Source: Weeksellaceae bacterium (GTDB lineage: Bacteria; Bacteroidota; Bacteroidia; Flavobacteriales; Weeksellaceae). From it: DNA of 64,000 nucleotides. The stretch covers positions 248,001-312,000 of the forward strand of contig OX460916.1 in the NCBI GenBank assembly GCA_949788275.1, in the 5' to 3' direction. Numbering within the stretch: position 1 is the stretch's first letter; the number at the start of each line of letters is the position of its first letter. Position numbers and translations under genes: made by a program. Positions 1-8,856 of the stretch are shown piece after piece. Under the pieces are notes generated by a model, which was given only the letters and a program-made list of their open reading frames with translations, was not told the DNA's origin and made no database searches.

Positions 1-1
1 T

Positions 2-190
2 ACGGAGAAATTAACCCAAGGTAGAACCTCTATTGTAATTGCTCACCGTTTGGCAACGATTCAAAATGCAGATAAGATACTGGTGATGGAAAACGGAATG
101 ATTGTTGAACAAGGAACACATCAAGAGTTATTATCTAAAAAGGGTTATTACGCAAATTTATATGATGTTCAATTTTCGAAAGTAAGTTAA
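2..190 (+). CDS. ABC transporter ATP-binding protein, C-terminal fragment
   Basis: The window opens inside this gene; 62 codons are visible before TAA. The translation contains the H-loop motif IAHRL followed by [10 protein letters not shown] and EQGTHQELL, the standard end of the nucleotide-binding domain of fused exporters such as MsbA/LmrA-type lipid or drug flippases. Walker A, signature and Walker B lie upstream of the window, so the substrate cannot be told. It is probably a half-transporter with an N-terminal membrane domain, because this ending is typical of that group; that is inference. Confidence 0.85.
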   Translation, partial: TEKLTQGRTSIVIAHRLATIQNADKILVMENGMIVEQGTHQELLSKKGYYANLYDVQFSKVS

Positions 191-249
191 TTTTAGATAA
201 TATTTTTTAGTACATTAGATTTTAAACATAGTATAAAAAACACTGACAA

Positions 250-663
250 ATGAAAAAATTAGTATTAGCAGTTACAGTATTGGGATTATTTGCTTTCTCA
301 GCATGTAAATCAGAAAAAGAAAAAGTAGTCGATAATGTGAATTCAGCACAGTCTACCATTGAAGAAACAACAGACAAAGCGGTTGAACAAACGCAAGAGA
401 CTGCAAAGGATATGAGCAAAGTATTGGCCGAATTACCAACTTTCGCAAGCCCTGAAGCGTCTACATTCGCTAAAAAATACACCGATTACGTTAGTGAACT
501 TCAAGCTGTAGCAGCTTCAGGTGATCAAGCTAAATTAAATGAATTAACAGCGAAAGCGGTTGAATTCCAAAAAGAAATGCAAGGAATTACTCAAAAATTA
601 TCTGCAGATGATGCAAAAAAATTAAGTGATTTTGTTGTACAATTACAAAAAACGATTCAATAA
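250..663 (+). CDS. small lipoprotein, helical
   Basis: A 137-residue protein with a lipoprotein signal: a KK start, a hydrophobic stretch, and lipobox FSAC with the acylated Cys at residue 19. Residues 20-60 are rich in K, E, T and Q, and 60-137 look like amphipathic helices with many A, K and Q residues. No enzymatic motif is visible. It would be anchored to the inner or outer membrane facing the periplasm. It lies 60 bp after the ABC transporter stop and is followed by its own terminator. Function not recognised. Confidence 0.8.
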   Translation: MKKLVLAVTVLGLFAFSACKSEKEKVVDNVNSAQSTIEETTDKAVEQTQETAKDMSKVLAELPTFASPEASTFAKKYTDYVSELQAVAASGDQAKLNELTAKAVEFQKEMQGITQKLSADDAKKLSDFVVQLQKTIQ

Positions 664-684
664 AGAATACCCATCCTGATGGTT

Positions 685-717
685 AGAGCTCAAGTAATCA
701 CTTGAGCTCTTTGTTTT
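685..717 (+). terminator. rho-independent terminator
   Basis: An 11-bp perfect stem (AGAGCTCAAGT / ACTTGAGCTCT) with loop AATC is followed by TTTGTTTT, directly after the lipoprotein stop codon. Confidence 0.8.
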
Positions 718-777
718 AGAAGGCATCATTAGCGCCTTAGTTAAAAGAAGAATCCGTACCTTTATGCAAAATTTTAG

Positions 778-1728
778 ATGACATTAGTTCAACTCCATTA
801 TGTTCTTGCTGTTGCAGAATACAAAAATTTCACCGTAGCTGCAGAGAAGTCCTTTGTGACTCAGCCAACGTTGAGTATGCAGATTCAAAAGCTTGAAAAA
901 GAACTGAATATAGAGATTTTTGACCGTACATCTCATCCTATTAAAATCACCCAAATCGGTGAGAAGATTGTGGCTCAAGCCAAAACCATTTTAATGGAAG
1001 CCAACCGAATGAAACATTTGGTGAATGAAGAAAAAGGCCTTTTAGAAGGTGACTTTGTTATTGGGGTTATACCAACCATTCTTCCTTCTTTAGTGCCATT
1101 ATTTTATAAAACGTTCCAGAAGAATAATCCAAAGTCGAATCTCGTTATTCGCGAATTACAAACCGATAAGATTTTGAAAGGAATCAAAGACGGTTCATTG
1201 GATTTTGGTATCGTTGTTTCTCCGCTCTACGAAGATCAGATTATGGAGCGTGTATTGTATTACGAGCCTTTGGTGGGTTATGTGCCCGATTCACATCGTC
1301 TATACAGTCATGAGCGTATTAATGAACACGATTTAGATACGGCCGACTTATTAATTCTACAAGAAGGTCATTGTTTTAGAGATAATGTATTGGCCCTGTG
1401 CGATGCCTCTAAACTAAAACAACGTCCAATTAAATTAGAGAGTGGTAGTTTTGATGCGTTAATTAAACTATCGAATGATGGTTATGGAATGACGCTTTTA
1501 CCATCTTTAGTGGCCGATGATTTACCCGAAGACCATAAGAAATATATTCGTCAGTTTGAATCTCCGGTTCCTACCAGAGAGGTTTCTTTAATCTATCACC
1601 AATCGCAGTTAAGGGATTCGTTTGAAAAAGAGTTAGTCAACACGATTCAAAGTATTCTACGCGGTAAAATTTTCTTAGAAAAAGATCAAAGTAACCAGCA
1701 GAGTTTGGTTAGTTTACCGAATAAATAA
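778..1728 (+). CDS. oxyR: hydrogen-peroxide-sensing LysR-family regulator OxyR
   Basis: A 316-residue LysR-type regulator. The N-terminal winged helix-turn-helix (about 1-60) reads FTVAAEKSFVTQPTLSMQIQKLE, here split by function: recognition helix at about 28-47. The effector domain carries QEGHCFRDNVLALC, placing Cys199 and Cys208 at the same positions as the redox pair of E. coli OxyR. This pair forms a disulfide on peroxide exposure and switches on catalase and peroxidase genes. No such target gene sits next to it here. It is convergent with the antiporter gene and shares a bidirectional terminator with it. The start ATG is the only reasonable one. Confidence 0.93.
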   Translation: MTLVQLHYVLAVAEYKNFTVAAEKSFVTQPTLSMQIQKLEKELNIEIFDRTSHPIKITQIGEKIVAQAKTILMEANRMKHLVNEEKGLLEGDFVIGVIPTILPSLVPLFYKTFQKNNPKSNLVIRELQTDKILKGIKDGSLDFGIVVSPLYEDQIMERVLYYEPLVGYVPDSHRLYSHERINEHDLDTADLLILQEGHCFRDNVLALCDASKLKQRPIKLESGSFDALIKLSNDGYGMTLLPSLVADDLPEDHKKYIRQFESPVPTREVSLIYHQSQLRDSFEKELVNTIQSILRGKIFLEKDQSNQQSLVSLPNK

Positions 1729-1741
1729 ATGGATTGAATTT

Positions 1742-1789
1742 ATATACATAAAAAAAGACCGTTGAAAAACGGTCTTTTTTTATGTATAT
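1742..1789. terminator. bidirectional terminator between oxyR and chaA
   Basis: Two 22-nt perfectly complementary arms (1742-1763 and 1768-1789) with a GAAA loop; the core is GACCGTT/AACGGTC flanked by A7 and T7 tracts. It works in both directions and separates two convergent genes. Confidence 0.9.
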
Positions 1790-1797
1790 TTTCCTAC

Positions 1798-2913
1798 TTA
1801 AGGAACAACGGTTGTAAATAAATACGTTGCAAATAAAGTGAGTAAGACAATTCCTTGTTGAATGTTGGTTCTTCCTGAATTTAGCGACAAGAATACCGTG
1901 AATAAAGACAGTACCAATAGCAAGACCGATTTAGCGTCTAAGCCAAGCGTTACATGCATCCCTGTGAAATAACACACGATTGCTACAGCAGGAATGGTAA
2001 GTCCAATAGAAGCAAGCGCTGAGCCTAAGGCAAGGTTTAAACTGATTTGCAAACGATCCTGACGAGCGGCTTTATAAGCTGCCAGACCTTCTGGTAATAA
2101 AATAACCGTTGCAATGATAATTCCAACCAACGATTTTGGAGCACCTAAATCGAACACAATTTGTTCAATGGTTGGTGATAATTGTTTCGATAATAATACA
2201 ACAGCAACTAGGGCGATGATTAATAGAACTAAACTCGTAATGGTTGTTGGTAAGTTGGGTGGGTCTTCGTGAATTTTCGAAGACGTACCATCGTTTTCTT
2301 TATCGGGTAGAAAATAATTTCGGTGACGAATGGTTTGTACCGAGATAAACCCCCCGTAAAGGATTAATGAAATAATAGCCACAAAAATTAATTGACTATC
2401 TGAATATTCACCTAAACCTTCTGAGGTGGTGAAATTGGGTAAGACTAAGGTGAGTACAGAGATGGCAATTAACGTTATTAATGCCGTTGTTACTCCTTGT
2501 TGAATAAAGTTCTGTTCTCTGAATCGAAAACTTCCCGCTATTAGACAAATTCCAATAATTCCCGTAAGAATAATCATGATGGCTGCAAAAACGGTATCTC
2601 TAGCTAATACAGAGGGGGTTGTGCTGTCTTCAGCAAGCATTAAGGAGACAATCAATGACACTTCGATAACCGTAATGGCTAATGCCAATATAATAGTCCC
2701 AAAAGGTTCACCGACTTTATGTGCAATTACTTCTGCATGATGTACAGCAGAAAGAACTGAAGTGATTAAAACTACTCCTAAAAGTAAAGAACCGTAAGAA
2801 GTGCTAAGTACTGCAGATGAAAAGAATAATAAAACCAGCGAAAGAATAGGAAATATAATTGTCCAAAGGGGTAAATTAAGATTAAATTGATTTAAAAAAT
2901 GTGGTTTTTTCAT
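1798..2913 (-). CDS. chaA: cation/proton antiporter of the ChaA/CaCA type
   Basis: A 371-residue inner-membrane protein with about 11 hydrophobic segments. It has the two signature regions of the CaCA superfamily: GEPFGTIILALAITVIEVS near residues 69-87 and LLPEGLAAYKAARQDRLQ in the second half, each with the conserved acidic residue in a membrane helix. Length matches E. coli ChaA (366), which exchanges Ca2+, Na+ or K+ for protons. A cytoplasmic acidic loop between the halves is present (DKENDGTSSKIHED). Likely role: calcium or sodium efflux and pH homeostasis. The ion specificity is not readable from sequence. Confidence 0.88.
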   Translation of the reverse strand: MKKPHFLNQFNLNLPLWTIIFPILSLVLLFFSSAVLSTSYGSLLLGVVLITSVLSAVHHAEVIAHKVGEPFGTIILALAITVIEVSLIVSLMLAEDSTTPSVLARDTVFAAIMIILTGIIGICLIAGSFRFREQNFIQQGVTTALITLIAISVLTLVLPNFTTSEGLGEYSDSQLIFVAIISLILYGGFISVQTIRHRNYFLPDKENDGTSSKIHEDPPNLPTTITSLVLLIIALVAVVLLSKQLSPTIEQIVFDLGAPKSLVGIIIATVILLPEGLAAYKAARQDRLQISLNLALGSALASIGLTIPAVAIVCYFTGMHVTLGLDAKSVLLLVLSLFTVFLSLNSGRTNIQQGIVLLTLFATYLFTTVVP

Positions 2914-3051
2914 ACGCGAGATATAATTTCTACGAAAATAATAAATTTTAATGATAAAGTTAGCTGCTAATTATCATTAAAATAGATTATGTTATAGAAA
3001 CGAATGATAAAAAAGACGATTTTATTCATTTTTTTGTTCGAATAGTTAATG

Positions 3052-3059
3052 TAGTTTTG
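3052..3059 (+). promoter_or_regulatory. candidate -7 box for the DUF3817 gene
   Basis: TAGTTTTG matches the Bacteroidota TAnnTTTG element and ends 4 bp before the ATG at 3064. A TTTTTG lies upstream at 3031-3036, but the 15-bp spacing is short for a -33 box. If used, the mRNA would have almost no leader. Confidence 0.4.
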
Positions 3060-3063
3060 TAAA

Positions 3064-3378
3064 ATGATAACATTTAGCGAAAAGCAATTAAAGAGATGGT
3101 TTGAAGTTGCCTGTGTGTGGGAAACCATTAGCTGTGCAATATTATTTTTAATTGCTATGCCCATTAAATATCAATTTGGGTATGTGTTACCAATGCCTTT
3201 TGCAGGAACCTTTCATGGAATTTGGTTCTCTGCCTACATCATTTTAATCTTTGTAACGCGTAAAATGTACAATTGGGAAGACGAAGATTTTATTTTTTAT
3301 TTAATTTTTGCATTCATCCCTTTCGCTACATTAGCGGTGCATAAAGCAATTAAAGATAAAAAGGCTGCGGAATCCTAG
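3064..3378 (+). CDS. DUF3817-family membrane protein
   Basis: 104 residues with about three membrane segments (roughly 17-35, 48-66, 76-94). The pattern KRWFEVACVWETISCAILFLIA, then P-K and G-FHG-WF-Y, is that of the DUF3817 family of short integral membrane proteins of unknown function. These are common near transporters and as domains in actinobacterial and flavobacterial genomes. The His of FHGIWF is a conserved family position. It stands alone between chaA (divergent) and the T9SS substrate gene. Confidence 0.75.
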   Translation: MITFSEKQLKRWFEVACVWETISCAILFLIAMPIKYQFGYVLPMPFAGTFHGIWFSAYIILIFVTRKMYNWEDEDFIFYLIFAFIPFATLAVHKAIKDKKAAES

Positions 3379-3439
3379 GCCTTTTATCTATCTTCTTGAA
3401 AATAATTCATTAATGGGTTAATTTGATCAGATTAATTTT

Positions 3440-3447
3440 TATATTTG
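3440..3447 (+). promoter_or_regulatory. candidate -7 box for the T9SS substrate gene
   Basis: TATATTTG fits TAnnTTTG and lies 22 bp before the ATG at 3470. TTTG at 3422-3425 is the only upstream partner, with a shorter than ideal 14-bp spacer. Confidence 0.4.
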
Positions 3448-3469
3448 CGGCCTCAAATCAAGGCTTTAT

Positions 3470-5713
3470 ATGAAAAATAATTTTTACCTTTTAATGGTGT
3501 TGTTCGTGTTTATGAACAACTCCTTTTTAAACGGCCAAGTTGCCAAGGCCCCTAATGCATCAACTTCAACACCGGTTTATTATCCTAATGCAATTGCACC
3601 AGAATACGTCTTCGACGATTTTAACGTCATTACGGGGAATGGTGGTGCAGGAGTAAGTGGACCTGCAGCTTTTTACGATGTAACAGGTACCTTATTTGCT
3701 GCACAAATGCGCACGTATGGATTCGGACCAAATCCGTCCCTTAAAAACATTCGTGTTGGTTTATCGACGAATCCTGGCTGGATTACTTCTAAAACACTCA
3801 AGAGTTTAAACATATACAGTGAGAATATTAAATTGACTTTTAAAATTAAGCAGTTTAATGGTCAGCCACTAAAGGTTAAAGTGGTTATAGGGATGGCTGA
3901 TGCTGCTGGAGTTATTGTAGAATCTACTGCAGCTCATGTGTATACAATTAATGAAACGACGGGTACTTCCTTTTTTAAAGATATTGCTATTGAGATACCC
4001 AGAACGGTTACACAAGATATGAGTATTCAAATTAAAGACAATGGTACAGGTTTCGTAAGTGAGGGTGTACGTTCGTTACAAACATTTGATATAGACGATT
4101 TTAAAATAAGTAATGAGTCGTTAACGACTTATGTGAATGGAGACTGGACCAATGGTATTCCGACCGAAAATAAGGATGCCACAGTTTTAGAAAATTACAA
4201 TAAGACCATTATAGCGAAATCATTACGCGTTGATGGTGGGGCTGTTTTAGTTGTACCAAGTGGGAGTTATCACGATATATATGGTCCATTGAACGTAACA
4301 TCAGGAAATATTATTTACGAACATGGGGCCTATTTAAAGCAACCCATTACCACGAATACGGGGAATGTTTCTTTCAAGCGGAATTCTAAACCGATGTACC
4401 GCATCGATTTAAATACATGGTCGTCTCCAGTAGAAGGACAAAATTTGCGTGCATTTTCGCCAAAAACGGCTGCTGATCGGATTTACGAATACAATACGTT
4501 CGATGATACTTGGTATGCACTCGATGATACATACGACTTTCCAATTGGAATTGGCGTAGGGATTCGTTCGCCAAATAACTTTCCTACATGGTCTGTAGAA
4601 AAACCGACAAAACCGTTAATTTACAGTGGTGTATTTACAGGTGTACCGAATTCTGCCGAATATGCGAATGAAGTTTTTGGTGTTGGTCAGTCGCCGAATG
4701 GCTTCAATTTAGTGGGTAATCCTTATGGAGCTCCTTTGGATTTAACGAAGTTATATGAGGCCAATCTCCTAATTAATCAAACCAATATTTTATCGGTTCA
4801 CTTCTGGACACACACGGTACCCAATGTTTTAAATTGGGGTGATAACTGGCAACAGATGAATCAATCGGGGGCTTCGGTACCCTATTTGAATAATTTTATC
4901 GATGTTGGAGCAGCTTTCTTTATGAAAGTGACATCACCGATTGCCGCGCTTACAATTTCACCGAGTATGACAACGCTAACACCGACAGATCCTCCAATTT
5001 ACCACCGTACTGCGCAAGTAGGGAAAAGTAGAATTTGGTTAAGTTTAAATGATGCCAATTACAAATTGAACTCTTTTATGGTAGGGTATATTGATGGTGC
5101 AACAGATGGTTTTGATCCATTTTATGATTCAAAAAAGCAACACAGTAATGCCAGCGGTTTGTATAGTGTAATCGATTCCGATTTATTTACCATTCAAGGG
5201 AAGGCTAACCCATTTGTTGATACCGATCGTGTTCCATTGCATTTATCGGTTAAATCACTTGATAAAAACAACAAGCAACCCCAAGAATTGTTTATTCAAT
5301 TAGAAGGAGCTGACGGATTATTTGAACAAGGACAAACCATTTATTTACGGGATAACGTAGAAAATAGAGTGCATAATTTATCGGAGAATGGGATTTATCA
5401 TTTTACAGAGGCCATTGGTGAGTACGCCAATCGTTTTGAAATTACTTACACGAATAAAGTTTTAGGAAGTCAAGATCAAACCCAACCCAAAGTATTTGAA
5501 GTATATACGAATGGAAATGAACTGAATGTAACTTTATTTTCAAATGATTTGATAAAAAACATAAAACTATACGATATAATAGGTAATTTAGTGTTTCATA
5601 AAGAAGGAATCAATAACAAGAATTTTTCTACCCGTTTAAACAAAAATGTATACATTTTAAAAATGGAGACTAAAAATGGGAATGTATACACTAAAAAAAT
5701 AATAATTCAATGA
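3470..5713 (+). CDS. secreted protein with T9SS type A sorting domain
   Basis: 747 residues. A Sec signal peptide covers about residues 1-23 (ends FLNGQ). The long middle part has beta-rich segments, including a section like the outer repeats found in flavobacterial surface proteins. The last ~75 residues form a type A C-terminal domain (sequence IKNIKLYDIIGNLVFHKEG, then NVYILKMETKNG and terminal KKIIIQ), the signal for export by the type IX secretion system and attachment to the cell surface. No catalytic motif recognised; adhesin- or matrix-like role is a guess. Its stop overlaps the next start by four bases, so the two genes are translationally coupled. Confidence 0.85.
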   Translation: MKNNFYLLMVLFVFMNNSFLNGQVAKAPNASTSTPVYYPNAIAPEYVFDDFNVITGNGGAGVSGPAAFYDVTGTLFAAQMRTYGFGPNPSLKNIRVGLSTNPGWITSKTLKSLNIYSENIKLTFKIKQFNGQPLKVKVVIGMADAAGVIVESTAAHVYTINETTGTSFFKDIAIEIPRTVTQDMSIQIKDNGTGFVSEGVRSLQTFDIDDFKISNESLTTYVNGDWTNGIPTENKDATVLENYNKTIIAKSLRVDGGAVLVVPSGSYHDIYGPLNVTSGNIIYEHGAYLKQPITTNTGNVSFKRNSKPMYRIDLNTWSSPVEGQNLRAFSPKTAADRIYEYNTFDDTWYALDDTYDFPIGIGVGIRSPNNFPTWSVEKPTKPLIYSGVFTGVPNSAEYANEVFGVGQSPNGFNLVGNPYGAPLDLTKLYEANLLINQTNILSVHFWTHTVPNVLNWGDNWQQMNQSGASVPYLNNFIDVGAAFFMKVTSPIAALTISPSMTTLTPTDPPIYHRTAQVGKSRIWLSLNDANYKLNSFMVGYIDGATDGFDPFYDSKKQHSNASGLYSVIDSDLFTIQGKANPFVDTDRVPLHLSVKSLDKNNKQPQELFIQLEGADGLFEQGQTIYLRDNVENRVHNLSENGIYHFTEAIGEYANRFEITYTNKVLGSQDQTQPKVFEVYTNGNELNVTLFSNDLIKNIKLYDIIGNLVFHKEGINNKNFSTRLNKNVYILKMETKNGNVYTKKIIIQ

Positions 5714-5976
5714 GAAAACTCTTAATTATATCTTTTTTCTTTTTCTTTGCTAGTGTTAACGCACAATTTTTTAGCGGAGATAACGAAGAACAACCAACGG
5801 AAGAAAAAGGACTTTTCAATAGTGCAAGAGCAGGTGAAAACCCAACTGATCCGCCTGTTGATGATGATCCACCCGAACCCTTACCGATTGGTGATTACCA
5901 ATATGCTTTATTAGCCGGTGCAGTTATTTTGGGCTTAGGTTTTCGCAAACAGATGAATAAGAAAATAAACGCATAA
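5710..5976 (+). CDS. small secreted/anchored partner of the T9SS substrate
   Basis: 88 residues: signal peptide (1-18, ends VNAQ), an acidic proline-rich linker (NPTDPPVDDDPPEPLPIGDY) and one C-terminal membrane segment (about 64-80), ending in a basic KQMNKKINA tail. ATGA overlap with the upstream gene shows it is in the same operon. Short proteins with the pattern signal peptide - P/D linker - PIDDY - hydrophobic tail are regularly found just after T9SS substrate genes in Flavobacteriia; what they do is not known to me. Confidence 0.75.
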   Translation: MRKLLIISFFFFFASVNAQFFSGDNEEQPTEEKGLFNSARAGENPTDPPVDDDPPEPLPIGDYQYALLAGAVILGLGFRKQMNKKINA

Positions 5977-5980
5977 ATAT

Positions 5981-6008
5981 AAAGGAAGTCTTCATGACTT
6001 CCTTTTTT
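5981..6008 (+). terminator. rho-independent terminator
   Basis: Stem AAAGGAAGTC/GACTTCCTTT with loop TTCAT and a T tract, right after the small anchored-protein gene; ends the two-gene operon. Confidence 0.85.
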
Positions 6009-6116
6009 TATTGCACATAAACCAGCTATATCCTTTAAAAGGAGGGATCAGTAAAGCGTGTCCTTTTTTGTCGTTTTATATTCAAAATTTGGCAATCTTC
6101 TTATGAATAACCTACG

Positions 6117-6124
6117 TAATTTTG
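6117..6124 (+). promoter_or_regulatory. candidate -7 box for the MFS gene
   Basis: TAATTTTG (TAnnTTTG) lies 25 bp before the ATG at 6150. The nearest TTTG upstream (6088-6091) is 25 bp away, longer than usual, so only the -7 element is well supported. Confidence 0.35.
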
Positions 6125-6149
6125 CCCCATTCAATCTATATCCCATTCA

Positions 6150-7394
6150 ATGAATCACTCAAAAGAACAACAGACGAGCAAGAAAATAGAAATTATAGTT
6201 TCAGTGGCCGCCATTGTTTTAGTGGCCGCCAATCTCAGGGCTCCTATAACAGCTTTAGGCCCTGTACTTGATGAAGTCATCGCTCAACTTGGTTTAAGTA
6301 GTTTAGAGGCGAGTCTATTAACCTCTATCCCTTTATTTGTATTTGCCGTGATGTCGGCATTGGTTAGTCGATTTTCGACGAAGTTAGGTACCACCAATAT
6401 GGTGTTAGTCGCTTTATTAGTGCTTAGTTTTGGCCTATATATGCGGATTGTAGGAACCACCTCGGCGATCTTTTTTGGTTCTTTTATGATTGGACTGGGA
6501 ATTTGTGTTGGGAATGTGATGATGCCCGGTTACATTAAATCGGTTTTTTCGAATCAAGTGGGGCTAATGACGGGCGTATTTGCGGTATCGATGAATCTAT
6601 CAGCTGCCTTGGCTTCAGGATTAAGTATTAAAATTGGTCAATTAACGACGTATGGTTGGAAAGGATCAATAGGTATCTGGGGCATTTTATCGATGGTTGC
6701 GGCTTTGGTTTGGCTTATTGAATTGGTTTTTCGACGAAAGAATACCGTGGGTTCTACCCATGTAAATCCAACCACTCAACACTCTTTTTTACGCTCGAAA
6801 CAAGCTTGGAATATCAGTCTTTTTATGGGTTTACAGTCGTTAATCTATTACTGTGTAATCGCTTGGTTACCCACTGCATTAATTAGCGTCGGATTTCCGA
6901 AAGAAGAAACGGGTTGGGTGTTGTCCATTTCTCAATTAGCCATGATTCCAGTGACCTTTATCGCTCCAATTATTGCGATGAAATTACCCAATCAAAGACC
7001 TTTGGTCGCTTTATCGGGATTGTGCTTTATGATTGGAATTCTATTATTGCTTTTATTTAAAGCCGATTATGTTTATTTAGCATCTGTGTTAATTGGGATT
7101 GGGGCTGGACTGGCCTTTAGCTTATGTATATTGTTTTTTTCTATTCGGACAGAGTCACCTCTTCATGCGGTTAAAATATCGGGAATGTCACAATCGATAG
7201 GTTATGGTTTAGCGGGTTTTGGCCCTGGAATATTTGGAAAGTTATACGAATACAGTGATCACTGGGATTACTCTTATTATTTTTTACTTTTTAGTACCAT
7301 TTTACTGATTTATTTCGGGATGAATGCGGCTAAGAACCGATCGATTGAAGAAGATCTTGAGGGGATGCAAGCGGCTAATAAAAACAATAATTAG
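6150..7394 (+). CDS. MFS transporter, CynX/NimT type
   Basis: 414 residues with 12 predicted membrane helices. The N-terminal signature AANLRAPITALGPVL at about residues 27-41 is characteristic of the cyanate/nitroimidazole (CynX/NimT) branch of the major facilitator superfamily. A short cytoplasmic loop separates the two six-helix halves near residue 200. The substrate cannot be deduced; relatives carry cyanate, 2-nitroimidazole or unknown organic anions. It stands alone, convergent with the flavoprotein gene, with a long hairpin and a family A repeat between them. Confidence 0.87.
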   Translation: MNHSKEQQTSKKIEIIVSVAAIVLVAANLRAPITALGPVLDEVIAQLGLSSLEASLLTSIPLFVFAVMSALVSRFSTKLGTTNMVLVALLVLSFGLYMRIVGTTSAIFFGSFMIGLGICVGNVMMPGYIKSVFSNQVGLMTGVFAVSMNLSAALASGLSIKIGQLTTYGWKGSIGIWGILSMVAALVWLIELVFRRKNTVGSTHVNPTTQHSFLRSKQAWNISLFMGLQSLIYYCVIAWLPTALISVGFPKEETGWVLSISQLAMIPVTFIAPIIAMKLPNQRPLVALSGLCFMIGILLLLLFKADYVYLASVLIGIGAGLAFSLCILFFSIRTESPLHAVKISGMSQSIGYGLAGFGPGIFGKLYEYSDHWDYSYYFLLFSTILLIYFGMNAAKNRSIEEDLEGMQAANKNNN

Positions 7395-7475
7395 TCGATC
7401 AGTGTCGAGTTATGATATTGACCGTTCCCTTCATTCACCATCTTGGTAGAAGAATTAATCAGTGAATTTTCAACG

Positions 7476-7520
7476 CCTAGTATGTTGCCTGTTCTGTTTC
7501 AGAACAGGCAACATACTAGG
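7476..7520. terminator. long perfect hairpin beside repeat A1
   Basis: Arms of 21 nt (7476-7496 and 7500-7520; CCTAGTATGTTGCCTGTTCTG and its reverse complement) with a TTT loop. It lies between convergent genes and three bases from a family A repeat. It lacks a T tract, but may stop transcription from both sides; that is inference. Confidence 0.6.
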
Positions 7521-7523
7521 CTC

Positions 7524-7616
7524 TGCGGCAGGGATTGTAGCAATTGTTTGAGCTTTTGGTGGAGGGTAACGGAACCGAAAAGCGAGTGCGAAAAGCCCGG
7601 CGCGTAGCGGCCGCCC
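7524..7616 (-). repeat. family A repeat, copy A1
   Basis: In minus orientation it starts GGGCGGCCGC and ends CAATCCCTGCCGCA. It is near-identical to copies A2-A4 (12100, 18715, 23991) and A6 (33942). It contains a NotI-type GCGGCCGC in otherwise AT-rich DNA. The ends GCGGC and GCCGC can pair and would close a structure with inner hairpins. Confidence 0.9.
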
Positions 7617-7645
7617 AGAATTATTTTCCCGTCGAAATTTAGAGA

Positions 7646-8809
7646 TTAAATGGCTAGCTTGTTCGCGACCCAATAGCCACTGCTAAAGCAGGCTTGGAGT
7701 AAATAACCGCCCGTGGGTGCTTCCCAGTTGAGCATTTCGCCGATGCAATAAACGGCAGGATAGTTTTTGAGTGAAAGGTCTGGGTTAAGCGCGTCAAAGG
7801 ATACTCCGCCAGCGGTAGAAATAACCTCATCGATGGGCCGAAAACTGGTGATCGGAATTGGATATCGTTTAATGTTTAACGCCAGTTGTTGTGGGTCGAG
7901 GTAGGTCTCTTTATCGAGCATTTTTAATAAAGCGAATCCGGTAGGCTGAATTTTAAGCTGTTTTTTTAAATGGTCTGTTATTTTTCCTTTGAACCGAAGG
8001 GCTGCTTCTACGTCAGCGAGAGGGGTTTCGGGTTTTAAATCTACATAAAGTGTTGCTGGGAACTGATGGGCTCGTACAAAGCGATTCATATAGTAAATAG
8101 GGCTTCCTTCTAGGCCATAATTGGTAAAAACAACTTCCCCATTTTTGGCATATTCTTCAAAATGAACAACTATATTTTTTAGGTATTTGCCTTCAAGTGC
8201 TGTTGTATTGATAGGGCTATTAAACCCTGAATTAGCTGATTGCAGGGGTTCTGTAAGAATGTTTTTCGATTGAAATAAATCCATCCACTTGGCATCGGAA
8301 CCCGTTTTGGCCCAAGAGCCTCCGCCCAATCCTAAAATTAGGCGATGATAATTTTGTTCGAAAGTGTTATGCTTATGTTTTAAGGTGACTGAATTTTCAT
8401 TAAAGTCGATCAATTGATGTTCATAGCGAATTTCAACCCCTAATTCTTTTAAGCGTTTTAGCCAAGCTTGCAGCACCATAATGGGCTTGGTCTCTTTAAG
8501 CGGAAATATTTTTCCTGAACTTCCGACGAATGTTTCAATGCCGATTGCTGAAAGCCATTGTCGGGTAGCTGTATTGTCGAATAAACGAACCATTTCTCGA
8601 ATTCGGGGATGATCATATTTGGTAATAAAGGAATCGATGGCTTCGTTATGCGTTAAGTTGAAGCCGCCATGACCCGCTACCAAGAATTTTCTTGCCGCGG
8701 CTTTGTTTTGTTCATAAACACATACGTTAAAGCCTTTTTTAGCGAGTTGCTCAGCAGCCATTAATCCAGCAGGACCAGCGCCAATAATTACAATTGGTTC
8801 AGTATTCAT
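7646..8809 (-). CDS. NAD(P)/FAD-dependent oxidoreductase, HI0933/TIGR03862 type
   Basis: 387 residues. The N-terminal dinucleotide-binding motif IIGAGPAGLMAAEQLAKKG (about 8-26) is followed by VYEQNKAAARKFLVAGHGGFNLTH, the hallmark of the HI0933/YhiN flavoprotein group, and ends with GEMLNWEAPTGGYLLQACFSSG, which binds FAD. The spacing fits TIGR03862. These proteins bind FAD, but their physiological reaction is not established. It is a cytosolic single gene; the start ATG is immediately before the Rossmann strand, as in relatives. Confidence 0.9.
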   Translation of the reverse strand: MNTEPIVIIGAGPAGLMAAEQLAKKGFNVCVYEQNKAAARKFLVAGHGGFNLTHNEAIDSFITKYDHPRIREMVRLFDNTATRQWLSAIGIETFVGSSGKIFPLKETKPIMVLQAWLKRLKELGVEIRYEHQLIDFNENSVTLKHKHNTFEQNYHRLILGLGGGSWAKTGSDAKWMDLFQSKNILTEPLQSANSGFNSPINTTALEGKYLKNIVVHFEEYAKNGEVVFTNYGLEGSPIYYMNRFVRAHQFPATLYVDLKPETPLADVEAALRFKGKITDHLKKQLKIQPTGFALLKMLDKETYLDPQQLALNIKRYPIPITSFRPIDEVISTAGGVSFDALNPDLSLKNYPAVYCIGEMLNWEAPTGGYLLQACFSSGYWVANKLAI

Positions 8810-8856
8810 AGCCTGTAAAATTACTGCTTTTTACGCGAAGTTGGTTTAATTATATG

